64,000 bases of DNA, from assembly GCA_947503835.1 (NCBI GenBank), contig CANNFM010000014.1, positions 1 to 64,000 of the forward strand, written 5' to 3'. The translations under genes and the position numbers were made by a program. This DNA comes from an uncultured Aquimarina sp. (GTDB lineage: Bacteria; Bacteroidota; Bacteroidia; Flavobacteriales; Flavobacteriaceae). The first letter of the stretch is position 1, and the number at the start of each line of letters is the position of its first letter. Positions 52,876 to 62,386 of this stretch are shown here, piece after piece. The notes beneath the pieces were generated by a model. The model searched no databases, was not told where the DNA came from, and saw only the letters and a program-made list of their open reading frames with translations.

Positions 52876-55128
52876 TCAATTTCTAACCTTTATATCTGTA
52901 AACTTTTGTGCATGCTTTTGATGAGTATGCATAGCTTTCTCTATGGTTGATTGCATAAACTGCGTAATTTCTTCTCTATATTCAGGGTCAGAATCCATCC
53001 TTTGCCAAAACGGATGTTCTTCAATTGGAATTAGAGCTGTATTTTGTACATCCCGAATAGATTTAAAGTTGTTGGTATTACCAAAAACCATTTTATCTAT
53101 CTGTTCATTATCATCTAACTGCTGTTTGTAATTTTCCCTGGCTATCTGTATTGAAGTCTCTATATGTTCTCTTGAAAGGTCAAAATAAAGAATATTATCT
53201 TCATGAGAGCGAACCAAATTGTAATCAGATTGTTTTTGGTTTTGATATTCTTCATCACTTTCCGATTCTGACATATTGAGTTCATTAACCTCTATAGCCT
53301 TGGCAAAACCGGGAACTAAGTTTATTAGTGCTTTATTTGATGCAGCTACTTCTTTCTTTAATTCTCTATATTCTGAGCGTAATGCTTTAAGTTCTTCTTC
53401 TTGTTTATATACTATCTCACTTAAATCATTAGTATTTATACCTACGGCCACATTTACAAGACTTACATCATTAGATATTTTGTTTATTACCGACCAGGCC
53501 ACACCGGCTATTTTTTTATAATCTCTTGTTGTCATATCTTTTGGGTTCACTGCTTTTGCAAACCCACTCCCAATTTCGCTTGGCAAAATATAATCTCCAG
53601 GATTTACACTACCAATGACTCTAGCTGGCACTTGTCCCATAAAGGCAATTTTTACATGGTCTTTTTCATTGCCCTTTTGTGGCATATTTCCTAAGACTAT
53701 AGGTCTTGTAGAAACGATCATTACTTTTTCTGCACCCCATAGGTTTTTCGTTACAAAACCATTATTAACCCCAACTAACTCTCCTGGAGTAAAAACATCT
53801 GATGGATTTTGTTTGAGTAACCATTCTGCATAATCTCCAGCACCAGAAGAATAGGTAACACCAACATTATTATTTGAAGTTACTATGAAGTTTGCATTTT
53901 CTTCAATTACGAGTCCTAAATTAACTCCACGTAATACAGCCCCGGCGATCTTAGTCACCAAATCCGTACCTCCTTCTACAATAAGTGACGGAATAGGAAC
54001 AGTAACACATGCTCCAAAACCTACACAACCGGTAGCAGAAGTTGATGCGGCAACTGTTTTAAGACCTTTCTGAAAGACATTGGCTACTGCAAGAGTTAAA
54101 TTTCCTGCAGAAACGGCAAGGCTCACCCCATTTCTTGCAACCTGTCTAACATAATTAGGGTTTGACAATAGATCTTCACTTGACTCTCCCTGAATTCTTC
54201 CCCACATTTCACCAGAATCCTCATCCCAAAACGAAACATAGTTATTATCTTTTGATCTACTTCCATTTACTTTAATTGCAATACCTTGATTACTTCCTTG
54301 AACCAATAATGGATATCTTTCTATATTGTTTTGCCCACCTTCGCCATCTACATTTGCATTTATACTAACCTTTCCATTTAATTGTGATGGGCCGTCTACA
54401 TCAATAGCGACAAAAGTACTTGGCTCTTCAAAAGCAGTTGGTCCTTTAAAAGTTGCTTTAAGACCAAAAGATGACTCTCCAGAAAAGTTAGCGGGAGTAT
54501 TATTATTAACATTAAGCCCATCATTTAAGTCTGTTACTCCATCTACATCCAAAGTGCTATTCAAATCTGTGGCACCTTCTACATTTAACTCTCCAGTGAG
54601 GTTGGTTGCGTTATTATTATTTACATCCAACGTACTATTTAAACGGGTAGGTCCTCCCACAGTAAGTTCACTATTTAAATCGGTTACATCATCTACTACC
54701 AGCTTACCTGTAGCTTTGATGTCTCTATGAAACCCATATGGTAAATAAGTAAGTTTCTCGCGACTCATATCTACAAAACCTGACCCTCCACCACTAAAAT
54801 CTATTTCTACTTTTAGGTCTTTGTTAGTTCCATCCCAATTGATCTTGGTGAACTCATCGGGGTTAACACTACCAATAGTTAAATTAATCCTACCATATTG
54901 ATCTGTATTGGTGGTTTGGACCTCTTGATACTCCATACCATTATTAGCATCTATAATTGTAAATCGAATAGAAACTGTGGCATTAGGTAAAATATTCCCT
55001 TCGGCATCTACTCCTGGCAATTCTTGATTATCCGGACCAATAATGACAGCTTGATAGCTTATTCCGTCTGTTTGTGCTGATAGATGTATACTTGCTAAAA
55101 AAAACAGGGTTAGTATTAAGTTTTTCAT
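52876..55128 (-). CDS. Tail-fibre-like secreted protein with DYAEW (Peptidase_G2/IMC-like) region
   Basis: A 750-residue protein with a signal peptide. The N-terminal ~130 residues form a domain beginning GISYQAVIIGPDNQELPGVD. Residues about 140-260 carry short repeats of about 16 residues (DLNSELTVGGPTRLNSTLDV and similar), a fibre-like layout. Around residue 435 GAGDYAEWLLKQNPSDVFTP and VSTRPIVLGNMPQ resemble the chaperone/autoprotease (Peptidase_G2/IMC) region of phage tail spikes. A coiled coil (EEELKALRSEYRELKKEVAA) and a helical tail follow. The peptidase resemblance is by pattern and uncertain. It lies 31 bases before the LRR gene. Confidence 0.85.
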   Translation of the reverse strand: MKNLILTLFFLASIHLSAQTDGISYQAVIIGPDNQELPGVDAEGNILPNATVSIRFTIIDANNGMEYQEVQTTNTDQYGRINLTIGSVNPDEFTKINWDGTNKDLKVEIDFSGGGSGFVDMSREKLTYLPYGFHRDIKATGKLVVDDVTDLNSELTVGGPTRLNSTLDVNNNNATNLTGELNVEGATDLNSTLDVDGVTDLNDGLNVNNNTPANFSGESSFGLKATFKGPTAFEEPSTFVAIDVDGPSQLNGKVSINANVDGEGGQNNIERYPLLVQGSNQGIAIKVNGSRSKDNNYVSFWDEDSGEMWGRIQGESSEDLLSNPNYVRQVARNGVSLAVSAGNLTLAVANVFQKGLKTVAASTSATGCVGFGACVTVPIPSLIVEGGTDLVTKIAGAVLRGVNLGLVIEENANFIVTSNNNVGVTYSSGAGDYAEWLLKQNPSDVFTPGELVGVNNGFVTKNLWGAEKVMIVSTRPIVLGNMPQKGNEKDHVKIAFMGQVPARVIGSVNPGDYILPSEIGSGFAKAVNPKDMTTRDYKKIAGVAWSVINKISNDVSLVNVAVGINTNDLSEIVYKQEEELKALRSEYRELKKEVAASNKALINLVPGFAKAIEVNELNMSESESDEEYQNQKQSDYNLVRSHEDNILYFDLSREHIETSIQIARENYKQQLDDNEQIDKMVFGNTNNFKSIRDVQNTALIPIEEHPFWQRMDSDPEYREEITQFMQSTIEKAMHTHQKHAQKFTDIKVRN

Positions 55129-55141
55129 GGTTATGCTATTT

Positions 55142-56374
55142 TTAGTTTTTTATTAATTCAATGAGTTCGTCTAATTTTGGTGATAAAATAATCTCGATTC
55201 TACGATTTTTGGCTCGGCCATCTTCGGTCGAATTATCAGCTATAGGATCGTACTCGCCCCGACCAGCCGCAGTAAGATTTTTTTGATCTAGATTTTGATT
55301 ATTTCTAAGAACTTCAACAATGGCAGAAGCTCTTTTTAAGGACAAATCCCAATTAGTAGACACTTCTCTATTAGGAATAAGCGGTTGGTTATCTGTATGA
55401 CCTTCAATGAGTATCGATACATCAGGATTTCTGGCCAACACATCTCCTAAGGCATTAACTGCATTTTCTCCTTCGGATTTTACCTCCCATTTTCCAGAAT
55501 CAAAAAGTAAATCGCTTTCAAGAATGATCTTAATACTCCCATCATCCTTTTTTGTAGTGAGCTCATTTCCTGTGTAGGGCAACAATGCATTTGAAATAGA
55601 AGCTCGAAGCGATTTAATTTCTTCTTCTTTAGACATTATCTCATTACGTAAAGCTGTAATTTGTTGCGATTTATCTTCGAGTTCTTTTATTTTTTGTGAA
55701 TTGGTTTCTATCTCTTCTTTGAGGTTCATCATTTCTTGACTCTCACGTTCTTCAGTTTTTGAAAGATTAATGAGCAATCCTAAACCAAAGTTGTGTGCAT
55801 TAATTTTTAGGTCACCCTGAATGTCTTTAAAAGTACCTGCAATACCGTACATATATTGTGAAAAGGTGGTTAGCTTTTCAGATATTTTATATTGCACTCC
55901 AAGTCCTCCTCTAAAAAAATAGATCGGAGTATCAAAATCGTCTTCTCCTGGCAGATTAAACACCTGGTTATTCAATGTTTGTGCACCTTGAATTAGAAAC
56001 TCGGCTGACGCAGTTGTTTTTATGTAAAAGGTAAAATTACCAGGCCTATAAAATTCGTAGTCAAAGCCTGCACTAACCCCTAAATAACTAACATTCCACT
56101 CAAAAAAATTATCCAACGCTCTATCACTCCCTATGGAACCATAAGTGCTGTAATTACCCGCTGCATTTAGAAATAGACGTTCTGTAAAAACGTTTCTGCG
56201 GTATCCCAGGCTTATAAACGTATGGTCGGTTGCACGAAGATTTTCGAGCTCTCCTCCTAAAGAATTTTTAAAATCAAAAGAAGATATTGTTTTACCTGCT
56301 TCTAAATAAAGTTGCTGACTTTTTATTGAAGATATGCATAGTAAACATGTCGCGAAGAGTATTAGTTTCTTCAT
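55142..56374 (-). CDS. OmpA-family protein with porin-like barrel and coiled coil
   Basis: A 410-residue outer membrane protein. The signal peptide is followed by a beta-barrel-like region (about 20-215), a coiled coil (EEIETNSQKIKELEDKSQQI, about 220-265), and a C-terminal OmpA domain (about 285-400) with ILIEGHTDNQPLIPNREVST and NRRIEIILSP, which binds peptidoglycan. It would anchor the operon's surface proteins to the cell wall. Its start is 3 bases after the preceding stop. Confidence 0.92.
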   Translation of the reverse strand: MKKLILFATCLLCISSIKSQQLYLEAGKTISSFDFKNSLGGELENLRATDHTFISLGYRRNVFTERLFLNAAGNYSTYGSIGSDRALDNFFEWNVSYLGVSAGFDYEFYRPGNFTFYIKTTASAEFLIQGAQTLNNQVFNLPGEDDFDTPIYFFRGGLGVQYKISEKLTTFSQYMYGIAGTFKDIQGDLKINAHNFGLGLLINLSKTEERESQEMMNLKEEIETNSQKIKELEDKSQQITALRNEIMSKEEEIKSLRASISNALLPYTGNELTTKKDDGSIKIILESDLLFDSGKWEVKSEGENAVNALGDVLARNPDVSILIEGHTDNQPLIPNREVSTNWDLSLKRASAIVEVLRNNQNLDQKNLTAAGRGEYDPIADNSTEDGRAKNRRIEIILSPKLDELIELIKN

Positions 56375-56376
56375 AA

Positions 56377-56916
56377 TTATTCTTTTATAAGTTTGGCTGT
56401 GAATTTTTTATTCCCCGATGAGACCTTCAAAAAATAGGTGCCATCAGAGATCTCTTCTAACGGAAGTGCTATTAATTGTGAAGCAGAAAATTCTTGCGAA
56501 CGAATAGTTCTACCTGTGATATCAAACAAAATGATGCTTACCTGATTGGTGATTGGTGTATTAAATGAAATATTGATAGATTGTTGAAATGGATTTGGGT
56601 AGAGAACAGCCCTCAAATCATCTCTGTTAGGTATAGAAATGATTTTTGCACTAAGAAAAGGTTGCTGAAAACCTTGCCGTATCGTATATCCATTCTTACT
56701 ATACGTACCTATTACACTACTCTGGCCTATACTTTGGCTAATATTATAATTACCAGTGTTAGCAATGATAGTTTTAGACGATCCACCTACTCCAACTGTT
56801 GATCTTATTATCGAGTACTTCCCTTTTACATTTTTGCTATTGTTTTCACTAAGATCTTGACCGTAACATACGATGGTAACCAAACAAAACAATACCATAG
56901 AAATTTTCAGATTCAT
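56377..56916 (-). CDS. Small secreted protein with T9SS sorting domain
   Basis: A 179-residue protein: signal peptide, a short N-terminal domain with YNISQSIGQSSVIGTYSKNG and IRQGFQQPF, and a C-terminal type A T9SS domain (AVLYPNPFQQSINISF; DGTYFLKVSSGNKKFTAKLI). It is the first gene of the five-gene surface operon, and its stop lies two bases before the OmpA start codon. Function unknown; it may be the cargo or a plug for the OmpA protein. Confidence 0.85.
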   Translation of the reverse strand: MNLKISMVLFCLVTIVCYGQDLSENNSKNVKGKYSIIRSTVGVGGSSKTIIANTGNYNISQSIGQSSVIGTYSKNGYTIRQGFQQPFLSAKIISIPNRDDLRAVLYPNPFQQSINISFNTPITNQVSIILFDITGRTIRSQEFSASQLIALPLEEISDGTYFLKVSSGNKKFTAKLIKE

Positions 56917-57328
56917 TGAAATTATAATTTGATAATTAGAATTTTACATCATTTAAAATCACTCAATTGGGGAGTTGAGATAGAAGCTTTAACTTTTCGA
57001 TCTATCGAATAGTTAATCTATACTTAAGATATAAGCATACCGTCTTATAGGCTGAATAGAATTCAACTTAAAATATTTTACATTGTGATATGGGACTGAC
57101 TATCTACTATATTATGGGATTTTCCTCTGTAGTAGCAAAAGAGGAAACACCAAGACCCTAGATATAATTTAATGGGGAGTACAATACTATAGGGAATTCA
57201 AACTCTTTTTGTTTAATTAAACTGTTATAAAAGTAATTGTTAGAAACAACATAACCAAAAAAAAAAGACTTCAATAGCATAAAAACCAGTGTTTTACACC
57301 ATCAACCACGTAGAAACACCTACCGGTT
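56917..57328. other. Intergenic region upstream of the surface operon
   Basis: A 412-base AT-rich gap that must contain the operon promoter. I find no clear TAnnTTTG pair. A small dyad CTCAA-TTGGGGAG-TTGAG lies at 56962-56979, and GGGGAGTA repeats near 57173. No gene or RNA family is evident. Confidence 0.5.
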
Positions 57329-58180
57329 TTAACTCTGTGTTTTTATTGTATTTTTCACTCTTTGGTAATAAGAACTACCAAATAAATTAAGGTGTACTAA
57401 AAGATAATATAGCTGCCAGATAGGTAATCGATTTTTCCAATTCGCTGTTAAAGGAAATATCTCATTATACGAATCAAATAGTAGAGAATCAAAACCACCA
57501 AAAAGGTGCATCATTGCGATATCCATTTCTCTTGGAGCATAGGCAACGGCAGGGTCAATCAGACAAGGCATCCCGTTTTTATCGATCATAAAATTACCAC
57601 TCCATAAATCCCCATGAACTAAGCTTGGTTTTTCATTAGGAATTTTGGCTTCGATAGTTTCATAAAAAGTATCTAGATTGGGAAATGAAAAACCGTTTTG
57701 TTTGGCTAATCTAAATTGAGGTTCTAATCGATAAGCGATATAGAATTCTGAAACCGAATCGCACATTGTATTATATTGCGGTAAGCTTCCGATATAATTA
57801 TCTTGTTCAAAACCAAAATAAGGTTGGTTTTTCTGATGTAGAATTGCTAGCTTTCTTCCAAAAATTTCCCAAAAATTGTTGACTTGCCTTTTTGAATCTA
57901 TGTATTCTAAAATTAAAAAGGCAATATCTTCTAATTCTCCAAAACCTATAACTTTGGGTATCACAAAGGTATTAGAATGTAGTAGATATTGTAATCCTTT
58001 AGCTTCGGCTTCAAACATCCCAGGAAATCTTGAAGCACTATTTATTTTTACAATAACTTTCTGCCTAGAGAGTGTTAATACATACACCTGATTAATATCA
58101 CCACCTGATATAGGTTTGGTAGCTATAATTTTTTCTGAAAGTATTTTTTCTAGATGTTCTTTTAGTTCTGGGGAGAACAT
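57329..58180 (-). CDS. Fructosamine kinase-family protein
   Basis: A 283-residue kinase of the fructosamine/ketosamine-3-kinase family: ISGGDINQVYVLTL, VIVKINSASRFPGMFEAEAK, catalytic loop SLVHGDLWSGNFMID, and metal loop CLIDPAVAYAPREMDIAMM. It phosphorylates glycated proteins or small ketosamines for repair. It shares one base with the DHFR stop upstream (TAATG), so the two are coupled. Confidence 0.93.
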   Translation of the reverse strand: MFSPELKEHLEKILSEKIIATKPISGGDINQVYVLTLSRQKVIVKINSASRFPGMFEAEAKGLQYLLHSNTFVIPKVIGFGELEDIAFLILEYIDSKRQVNNFWEIFGRKLAILHQKNQPYFGFEQDNYIGSLPQYNTMCDSVSEFYIAYRLEPQFRLAKQNGFSFPNLDTFYETIEAKIPNEKPSLVHGDLWSGNFMIDKNGMPCLIDPAVAYAPREMDIAMMHLFGGFDSLLFDSYNEIFPLTANWKNRLPIWQLYYLLVHLNLFGSSYYQRVKNTIKTQS

Positions 58181-59121
58181 TATTTTCTTTTGTATGTCAG
58201 ATAAGTAAAAGGATAGTTATGTTTTTCATCTTTATCATGAAATTCTTCTTTTACCAGTTTCCAAATTTCTGTGTTGATTTCTGGAAAAAAAGTATCGGCA
58301 TCAAAAGTTCCTTCATGTACCCGGGTTAATTCTATAGCATCTGCATAATCAAGTCCAATGGTATATATCTCCCCTCCTCCAATGATGTAGGGTTGCGGAT
58401 CACTTTTTGCTATTTCTAATGCATCTTTCATTGTTTGCACTACCAGAGCTCCTTCGGCCTTATATTCTTTATTTCTAGAAATTACAACATGTACACGATT
58501 AGGTAGTAATTTAGGAAAGGACTCAAAAGTCTTGCGCCCCATAATAATATGATGACCAGTGGTAAGTTGCTTAAAACGTTTAAAATCATCTGGTAAATGC
58601 CAGACAAGGTCATTGTTTTTCCCCAATTCATTTTGTTCGCCTGCTGCAGCGATCATGGTGATCGTTTGTTTTAGTTCTTTTTTCTCCACCATTTCAACTG
58701 GCTGTTTTCCTTTAATAAATTCTTCTTTCTTTTTAACAAGATCTTCTTTTGGATACATTAAATCCACATCTTTTTGGATTAAATTGATTTCTTCTTTTTG
58801 CCTGGCAATCAATTTTTCCATTTGTCGATCTGTCCACTCCTGCCCCATAAATGTATTGAATAACCATACATTACAAAAGTGTAATGTAAAAAGAAATGCC
58901 CAACATATGATCCCTACTATTGACCAATATGCTCCAAAAAAAATAACCTCTTTGCCAAACCCAAAGGCAAGATTAAGCACTACCATGAATATAGATCCAA
59001 CTACAAATACTATAAAATGCTGAAATAGTCTTTTCTTTTGAATAACCCTGCTTCTTGCATGTTCATATAGTTCACGCTGTTGTGGATCAATTTGTAGTGT
59101 TTCTTTTCTTTTGGAAAACAT
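58180..59121 (-). CDS. folA: Dihydrofolate reductase fused to an N-terminal 2TM domain
   Basis: A 313-residue fusion. Residues 1-110 form a 2TM domain: a basic N-terminal helix, two membrane segments (LFQHFIVFVVGSIFMVVLNL; YWSIVGIICWAFLFTLHF) and EWTDRQMEKLIARQK. After a charged linker, residues 150-313 form DHFR: TMIAAAGEQNELGKNNDLVW, HLPDDFKRFKQLTTGHHIIM with the acidic active-site residue, GRKTFESFP, and YIIGGGEIYTIGLDYADAIE. It would make tetrahydrofolate next to the membrane. The fusion is uncommon; thymidylate synthase is not adjacent. Confidence 0.92.
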   Translation of the reverse strand: MFSKRKETLQIDPQQRELYEHARSRVIQKKRLFQHFIVFVVGSIFMVVLNLAFGFGKEVIFFGAYWSIVGIICWAFLFTLHFCNVWLFNTFMGQEWTDRQMEKLIARQKEEINLIQKDVDLMYPKEDLVKKKEEFIKGKQPVEMVEKKELKQTITMIAAAGEQNELGKNNDLVWHLPDDFKRFKQLTTGHHIIMGRKTFESFPKLLPNRVHVVISRNKEYKAEGALVVQTMKDALEIAKSDPQPYIIGGGEIYTIGLDYADAIELTRVHEGTFDADTFFPEINTEIWKLVKEEFHDKDEKHNYPFTYLTYKRK

Positions 59122-59188
59122 TTTTAATAGTACCTTAGTAATGTCCCAGTAAATATAAAGGTTTTAACAAAAAACCGATAACTAACTT

Positions 59189-59508
59189 ATGAAGAATTTA
59201 AGAAAAGAATTTCCTCTTTTAACCAACAATACTGATCCCGATACAGCAAGTTCAGGGTTACTATACAATTCGCTTTTAGGCTATAGTAAAATCACAATTT
59301 AGATTTCTTAATTGGCTGAGGTATATTTAGAAACCAACAAGATTGATCCATTTTTAATCTAAAAGACGATCAAAAGTATATAACTATTCATCCTAAAAAT
59401 AACGTTATCGCTTTATTTCGTGGTTAGGGAATCAGAATAAATCTACATTTTGACAATTCTACTGGTGATACAGATAACTTGTTGAATGTACTATATCGTT
59501 ATCGTTAA
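59189..59508 (+). pseudogene. Remnant of a class V aminotransferase gene
   Basis: From ATG at 59189 the frame reads MKNLRKEFPLLTNNTDPDTA then SSGLLYNSLLG, the usual N-terminus of class V aminotransferases (LRxEFPxL...NTASSGLL), and stops at 59302. In another frame, NVIALFRG (stop) GIRINLHFDNSTGDTDNLLN, ending at 59508, matches the usual C-terminus. The central ~300 residues are missing. This explains most of the 488-base gap before the CBM48 gene. Confidence 0.7.
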
Positions 59509-59609
59509 TAAATAACTGTAAATCTGACCATTACTACTTTTTAATTTAGAAGTTTTATAGTAATTTCATTCTAATTTTATTAACCAATACTTAATATTTA
59601 ACGAAAATT

Positions 59610-59906
59610 ATGGCGATTACCAAGCAGTACTTAAAAACAAAACCCATCTGTAAAGTTACTTTTATTGTTCCTGCAAAGGAAGCAAATAGTGTAAGTGTAG
59701 CTGGAGAATTTAATGAGTGGAACACGGAAGCAACAGTGCTAAAGAAATTGAAAAACGGAAACTTTAAAGGAACTGTTGCCCTTCCTAAAGGCAATAAATT
59801 TGAATTTAAATATGTTGTAGATGGTCAATGGACTAATGAAGTCGAAGCCGACGGGTATCAATGGAATGACTTTGCAGCAGCGGATAATAGTGTATTAGTT
59901 TTATAA
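59610..59906 (+). CDS. Isoamylase early-set / CBM48 domain protein
   Basis: A 98-residue protein made of a single glycogen-binding early-set domain (CBM48/AMPK-like): KVTFIVPAKEANSVSVAGEF, NEWNTEATVLKKLKNGNFKG, FEFKYVVDGQWTNEVEADGY and QWNDFAAADNSVLVL. There is no catalytic domain and no signal peptide, so it probably binds glycogen or a kinase complex in the cytoplasm. It is followed by a terminator. Confidence 0.92.
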   Translation: MAITKQYLKTKPICKVTFIVPAKEANSVSVAGEFNEWNTEATVLKKLKNGNFKGTVALPKGNKFEFKYVVDGQWTNEVEADGYQWNDFAAADNSVLVL

Positions 59907-59914
59907 TCTAAAGG

Positions 59915-59958
59915 GTATTGTGGTTGAAGAAGTACTAATCTGCAACCACAATACTTTT
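59915..59958 (+). terminator. Terminator after the CBM48 gene
   Basis: GTATTGTGGTTG (59915-59926) pairs perfectly with CAACCACAATAC (59943-59954), followed by TTTT. It overlaps the end of the decayed DUF427 fragment on the opposite strand and resembles the hairpin behind the intact DUF427 gene. Confidence 0.8.
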
Positions 59959-60036
59959 CCGAAAAGACCTATACTCTTTGATTTGCTGTGCAAAATCACC
60001 GGAATAAGGACAATACCAAGCAACATCTTTATTTCC
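59935..60036 (-). pseudogene. 3' fragment of a DUF427 gene
   Basis: On the minus strand the frame reads GNKDVAWYCPYSGDFAQQIK then EYRSFRKSIVVAD and a TAG stop. The intact DUF427 protein at 62404-62685 ends GKENQDAAWYYPETSDLAKQ then IKGYVAFWKGVEVVD. The two agree along 33 codons, with the same stop. The N-terminal part is missing and no start exists upstream. It is a decayed duplicate. Confidence 0.75.
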
Positions 60037-60122
60037 TCTCCTTTTCGATATCAAGTTTATTTAAAACTGACTTAAGCTAGATTTTTTTTATGAATTTAAA
60101 TTAATAATCTTAGTTTTAAGTA

Positions 60123-61214
60123 ATGAACTTCTTGGAAACCATTTTTTTATTTTTTGCTTTACAAGCTTTTGTTTTTGCGGTTTTGTTTTTCTTAAAAAAG
60201 AAAGGCGATAGACTTGCAAATATATTGCTAGGCATATATATACTGCTATTTAGTTATAACATCATCTACAATATACTATACTGGTCAAAGCTTCTAAATT
60301 CTGACCAATTTATACACTTAAGTTTTACCAATAGGATACCATGGGTTTTATATGGGCCCATTTTATATTTATATATTAAGCGGCTTATTCATAAAAATAA
60401 AATCAGAAGTATTGACCTCCTTCATTTTATACCATTATTATATGTTTTAATAAATTACTCCCCTTACTTTTTTCTTTCTACTCATGAGAAAGTCGATGTA
60501 CTAAACAATAACAAGTTTGGATATTACTTATACTTTTATACACCACACTTTATCAAAATTATTATTGTCTTAATGCTATTTTATTGTGGCCTACTGTTTT
60601 TTTCCTTTAAACATAATATCAAAAGCTATAACAATTCGAGGTGGTTAAGATGGCTTAGTTATTCTTTTTTCGGTTATGTTCTGTCTTTTTCTTCATATTT
60701 TATTTTGGTTTATTTTAATGTATTAGATACAGGATCTGACTATTTTATTGGTTTTTCTATGATATTTTTTACCGGGTTGGTTTTCTACTTTGCTTTTTTA
60801 CAGCCTAAGGTTTTTGATGGTTTATCCATGGATAAAGTTCTTCCTTTTAAGAAATATCGTAAAACTGGGCTTACCAGAGATCATTCTTTAGAATTAAAAT
60901 CGAGGCTTATCGATGTTATGGAAAAAGATAAGCCTTATTTAGATAGTGAACTAAGGATAGCCCATTTGGCCAAAAAACTTAATCTCTCCAGACATCATAT
61001 GTCTCAGGTTATTAACGAGCACTTTGATCTCAGTTTTTTTGATTTTATTAATCATTATAGAGTTGAGGAAGCTAAAAAAATGATGGTAACGGATGATCAT
61101 TTAAATATGACCGAGATCCTATACTCTAGTGGTTTTAATAATAGAGTATCATTTTACAAAGCCTTTAAGAAATTTACTAAAACAACTCCTTCAGAATTTA
61201 GAGCGCAACAATAA
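60123..61214 (+). CDS. Membrane-bound AraC-family transcriptional regulator
   Basis: A 363-residue protein with about seven N-terminal membrane segments (residues 1-235; NFLETIFLFFALQAFVFAVL, ANILLGIYILLFSYNIIYNI) and a C-terminal AraC HTH domain (about 265-363): LRIAHLAKKLNLSRHHMSQV, NHYRVEEAKKMM and SGFNNRVSFYKAFKKFTKTT. It should sense a signal in the membrane and bind DNA from there. The lipoprotein that follows could be a target, but this is inference. Confidence 0.92.
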   Translation: MNFLETIFLFFALQAFVFAVLFFLKKKGDRLANILLGIYILLFSYNIIYNILYWSKLLNSDQFIHLSFTNRIPWVLYGPILYLYIKRLIHKNKIRSIDLLHFIPLLYVLINYSPYFFLSTHEKVDVLNNNKFGYYLYFYTPHFIKIIIVLMLFYCGLLFFSFKHNIKSYNNSRWLRWLSYSFFGYVLSFSSYFILVYFNVLDTGSDYFIGFSMIFFTGLVFYFAFLQPKVFDGLSMDKVLPFKKYRKTGLTRDHSLELKSRLIDVMEKDKPYLDSELRIAHLAKKLNLSRHHMSQVINEHFDLSFFDFINHYRVEEAKKMMVTDDHLNMTEILYSSGFNNRVSFYKAFKKFTKTTPSEFRAQQ

Positions 61215-61394
61215 TACTTTGACATTTTTCACAGGTATTAATGTGGTTATTATAGAGTTTTCAAGAATACATTCTGTAAACCTTTATCGGCAACCATTAA
61301 ACGCCTCTATAGCGTAACATCTTTTCTTTAAAATTTACATTCATTTGTCTCGAGTCATATAAATCATTATTCAAAAAAATCAAAAAAAACAGAC

Positions 61395-62342
61395 ATGATG
61401 AAAACAATTTCTACATTCTTAATGATTGCATCAATCACATTCTATTCGTGTGGTGTTGGTGACAATACTTCTGATGATGATGGTGTTCCAACTCCATCTG
61501 ATGAATACACTCTATCTACTCTTACCACCTTACCTATAGGAACAGGAGGACTCGACGTAGATATCTATGGAAATATATATGCAGCCGATTTTGGAGTTGG
61601 TTTGGCCAACATTAACGGCTCGGATATATTCAAAATAGACCCAGAAAATGGAGAATCAGAACTTTTTGCCAGTTTCTTCCCAGCTGGTTTAACGGGCAAT
61701 CATTTTGATACTATGGGTAATTTATACCAGTCAAATTTTGGGGTAAACAAAGTATTTAAAATAGATCCTAATGGGAATACCGAACTTTTCACTGAGGCAG
61801 TAGCTCTACCAACCGGAATAACTATAGATGACACCGGTAACATTTATATTTTGAGTTGTCAAAACGGTACGATTACAAAATTCACTCCAAATGGTGATTC
61901 TAGCTTATTTGCCAGTAGTGCAGATTTTGCCTGTGCAAACGGTATCACCTGGGTAAAAGATACCGGAAATATTTATGTAGTGAATTTTAGTGATGGAAAT
62001 GTACTGGAAGTTGTTTCTACCGGGGAAGTTTCTATACTGGCAGCAATTCCAAACTCAACTGGGAATGCTCATATTACTTCCTTTGAAGGAGAGCTATATC
62101 TTACTGCTGCCTCTTTAGGTCAAATATTTAAAGTAAGTTTAGATGGTACTTCTATAGAAGTAATTGCTGGTGATGGTAGTTCAATCAATACCGATGGAGA
62201 TGCATTGACTTCGGGATTACGAACTCCAAACGATTTAGCATTTAGTCCTGATGGAGAAAAAATATATATTAATTGCGTTGCTAATTCTGGAAACAGTGAT
62301 GAACTATCTCCTACCGTTATACGAGTTTTAGAAAAAGACTAA
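61395..62342 (+). CDS. NHL/SMP-30-type beta-propeller lipoprotein
   Basis: A 315-residue lipoprotein. The signal ends FYSCGVGD (Cys near residue 20), followed by an acidic linker and repeated strands typical of NHL/SMP-30 propellers: LDVDIYGNIYAADFGVGLAN, HFDTMGNLYQSNFGVNKVFK, GITIDDTGNIYILSCQNGTI and NDLAFSPDGEKIYINC. It probably binds or hydrolyses a small ligand or lactone on the cell surface. It follows the AraC regulator by 180 bases. Confidence 0.88.
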   Translation: MMKTISTFLMIASITFYSCGVGDNTSDDDGVPTPSDEYTLSTLTTLPIGTGGLDVDIYGNIYAADFGVGLANINGSDIFKIDPENGESELFASFFPAGLTGNHFDTMGNLYQSNFGVNKVFKIDPNGNTELFTEAVALPTGITIDDTGNIYILSCQNGTITKFTPNGDSSLFASSADFACANGITWVKDTGNIYVVNFSDGNVLEVVSTGEVSILAAIPNSTGNAHITSFEGELYLTAASLGQIFKVSLDGTSIEVIAGDGSSINTDGDALTSGLRTPNDLAFSPDGEKIYINCVANSGNSDELSPTVIRVLEKD

Positions 62343-62386
62343 TTCATCTAAAAACATAACAAGTCATCATAAAACAATACACATGA

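Noticed and set aside
52876..55128. Prophage or contractile injection system
   Set aside because: Only the tail-fibre-like layout is present; there are no sheath, baseplate, capsid, terminase or integrase genes, and the protein has a Sec signal peptide.
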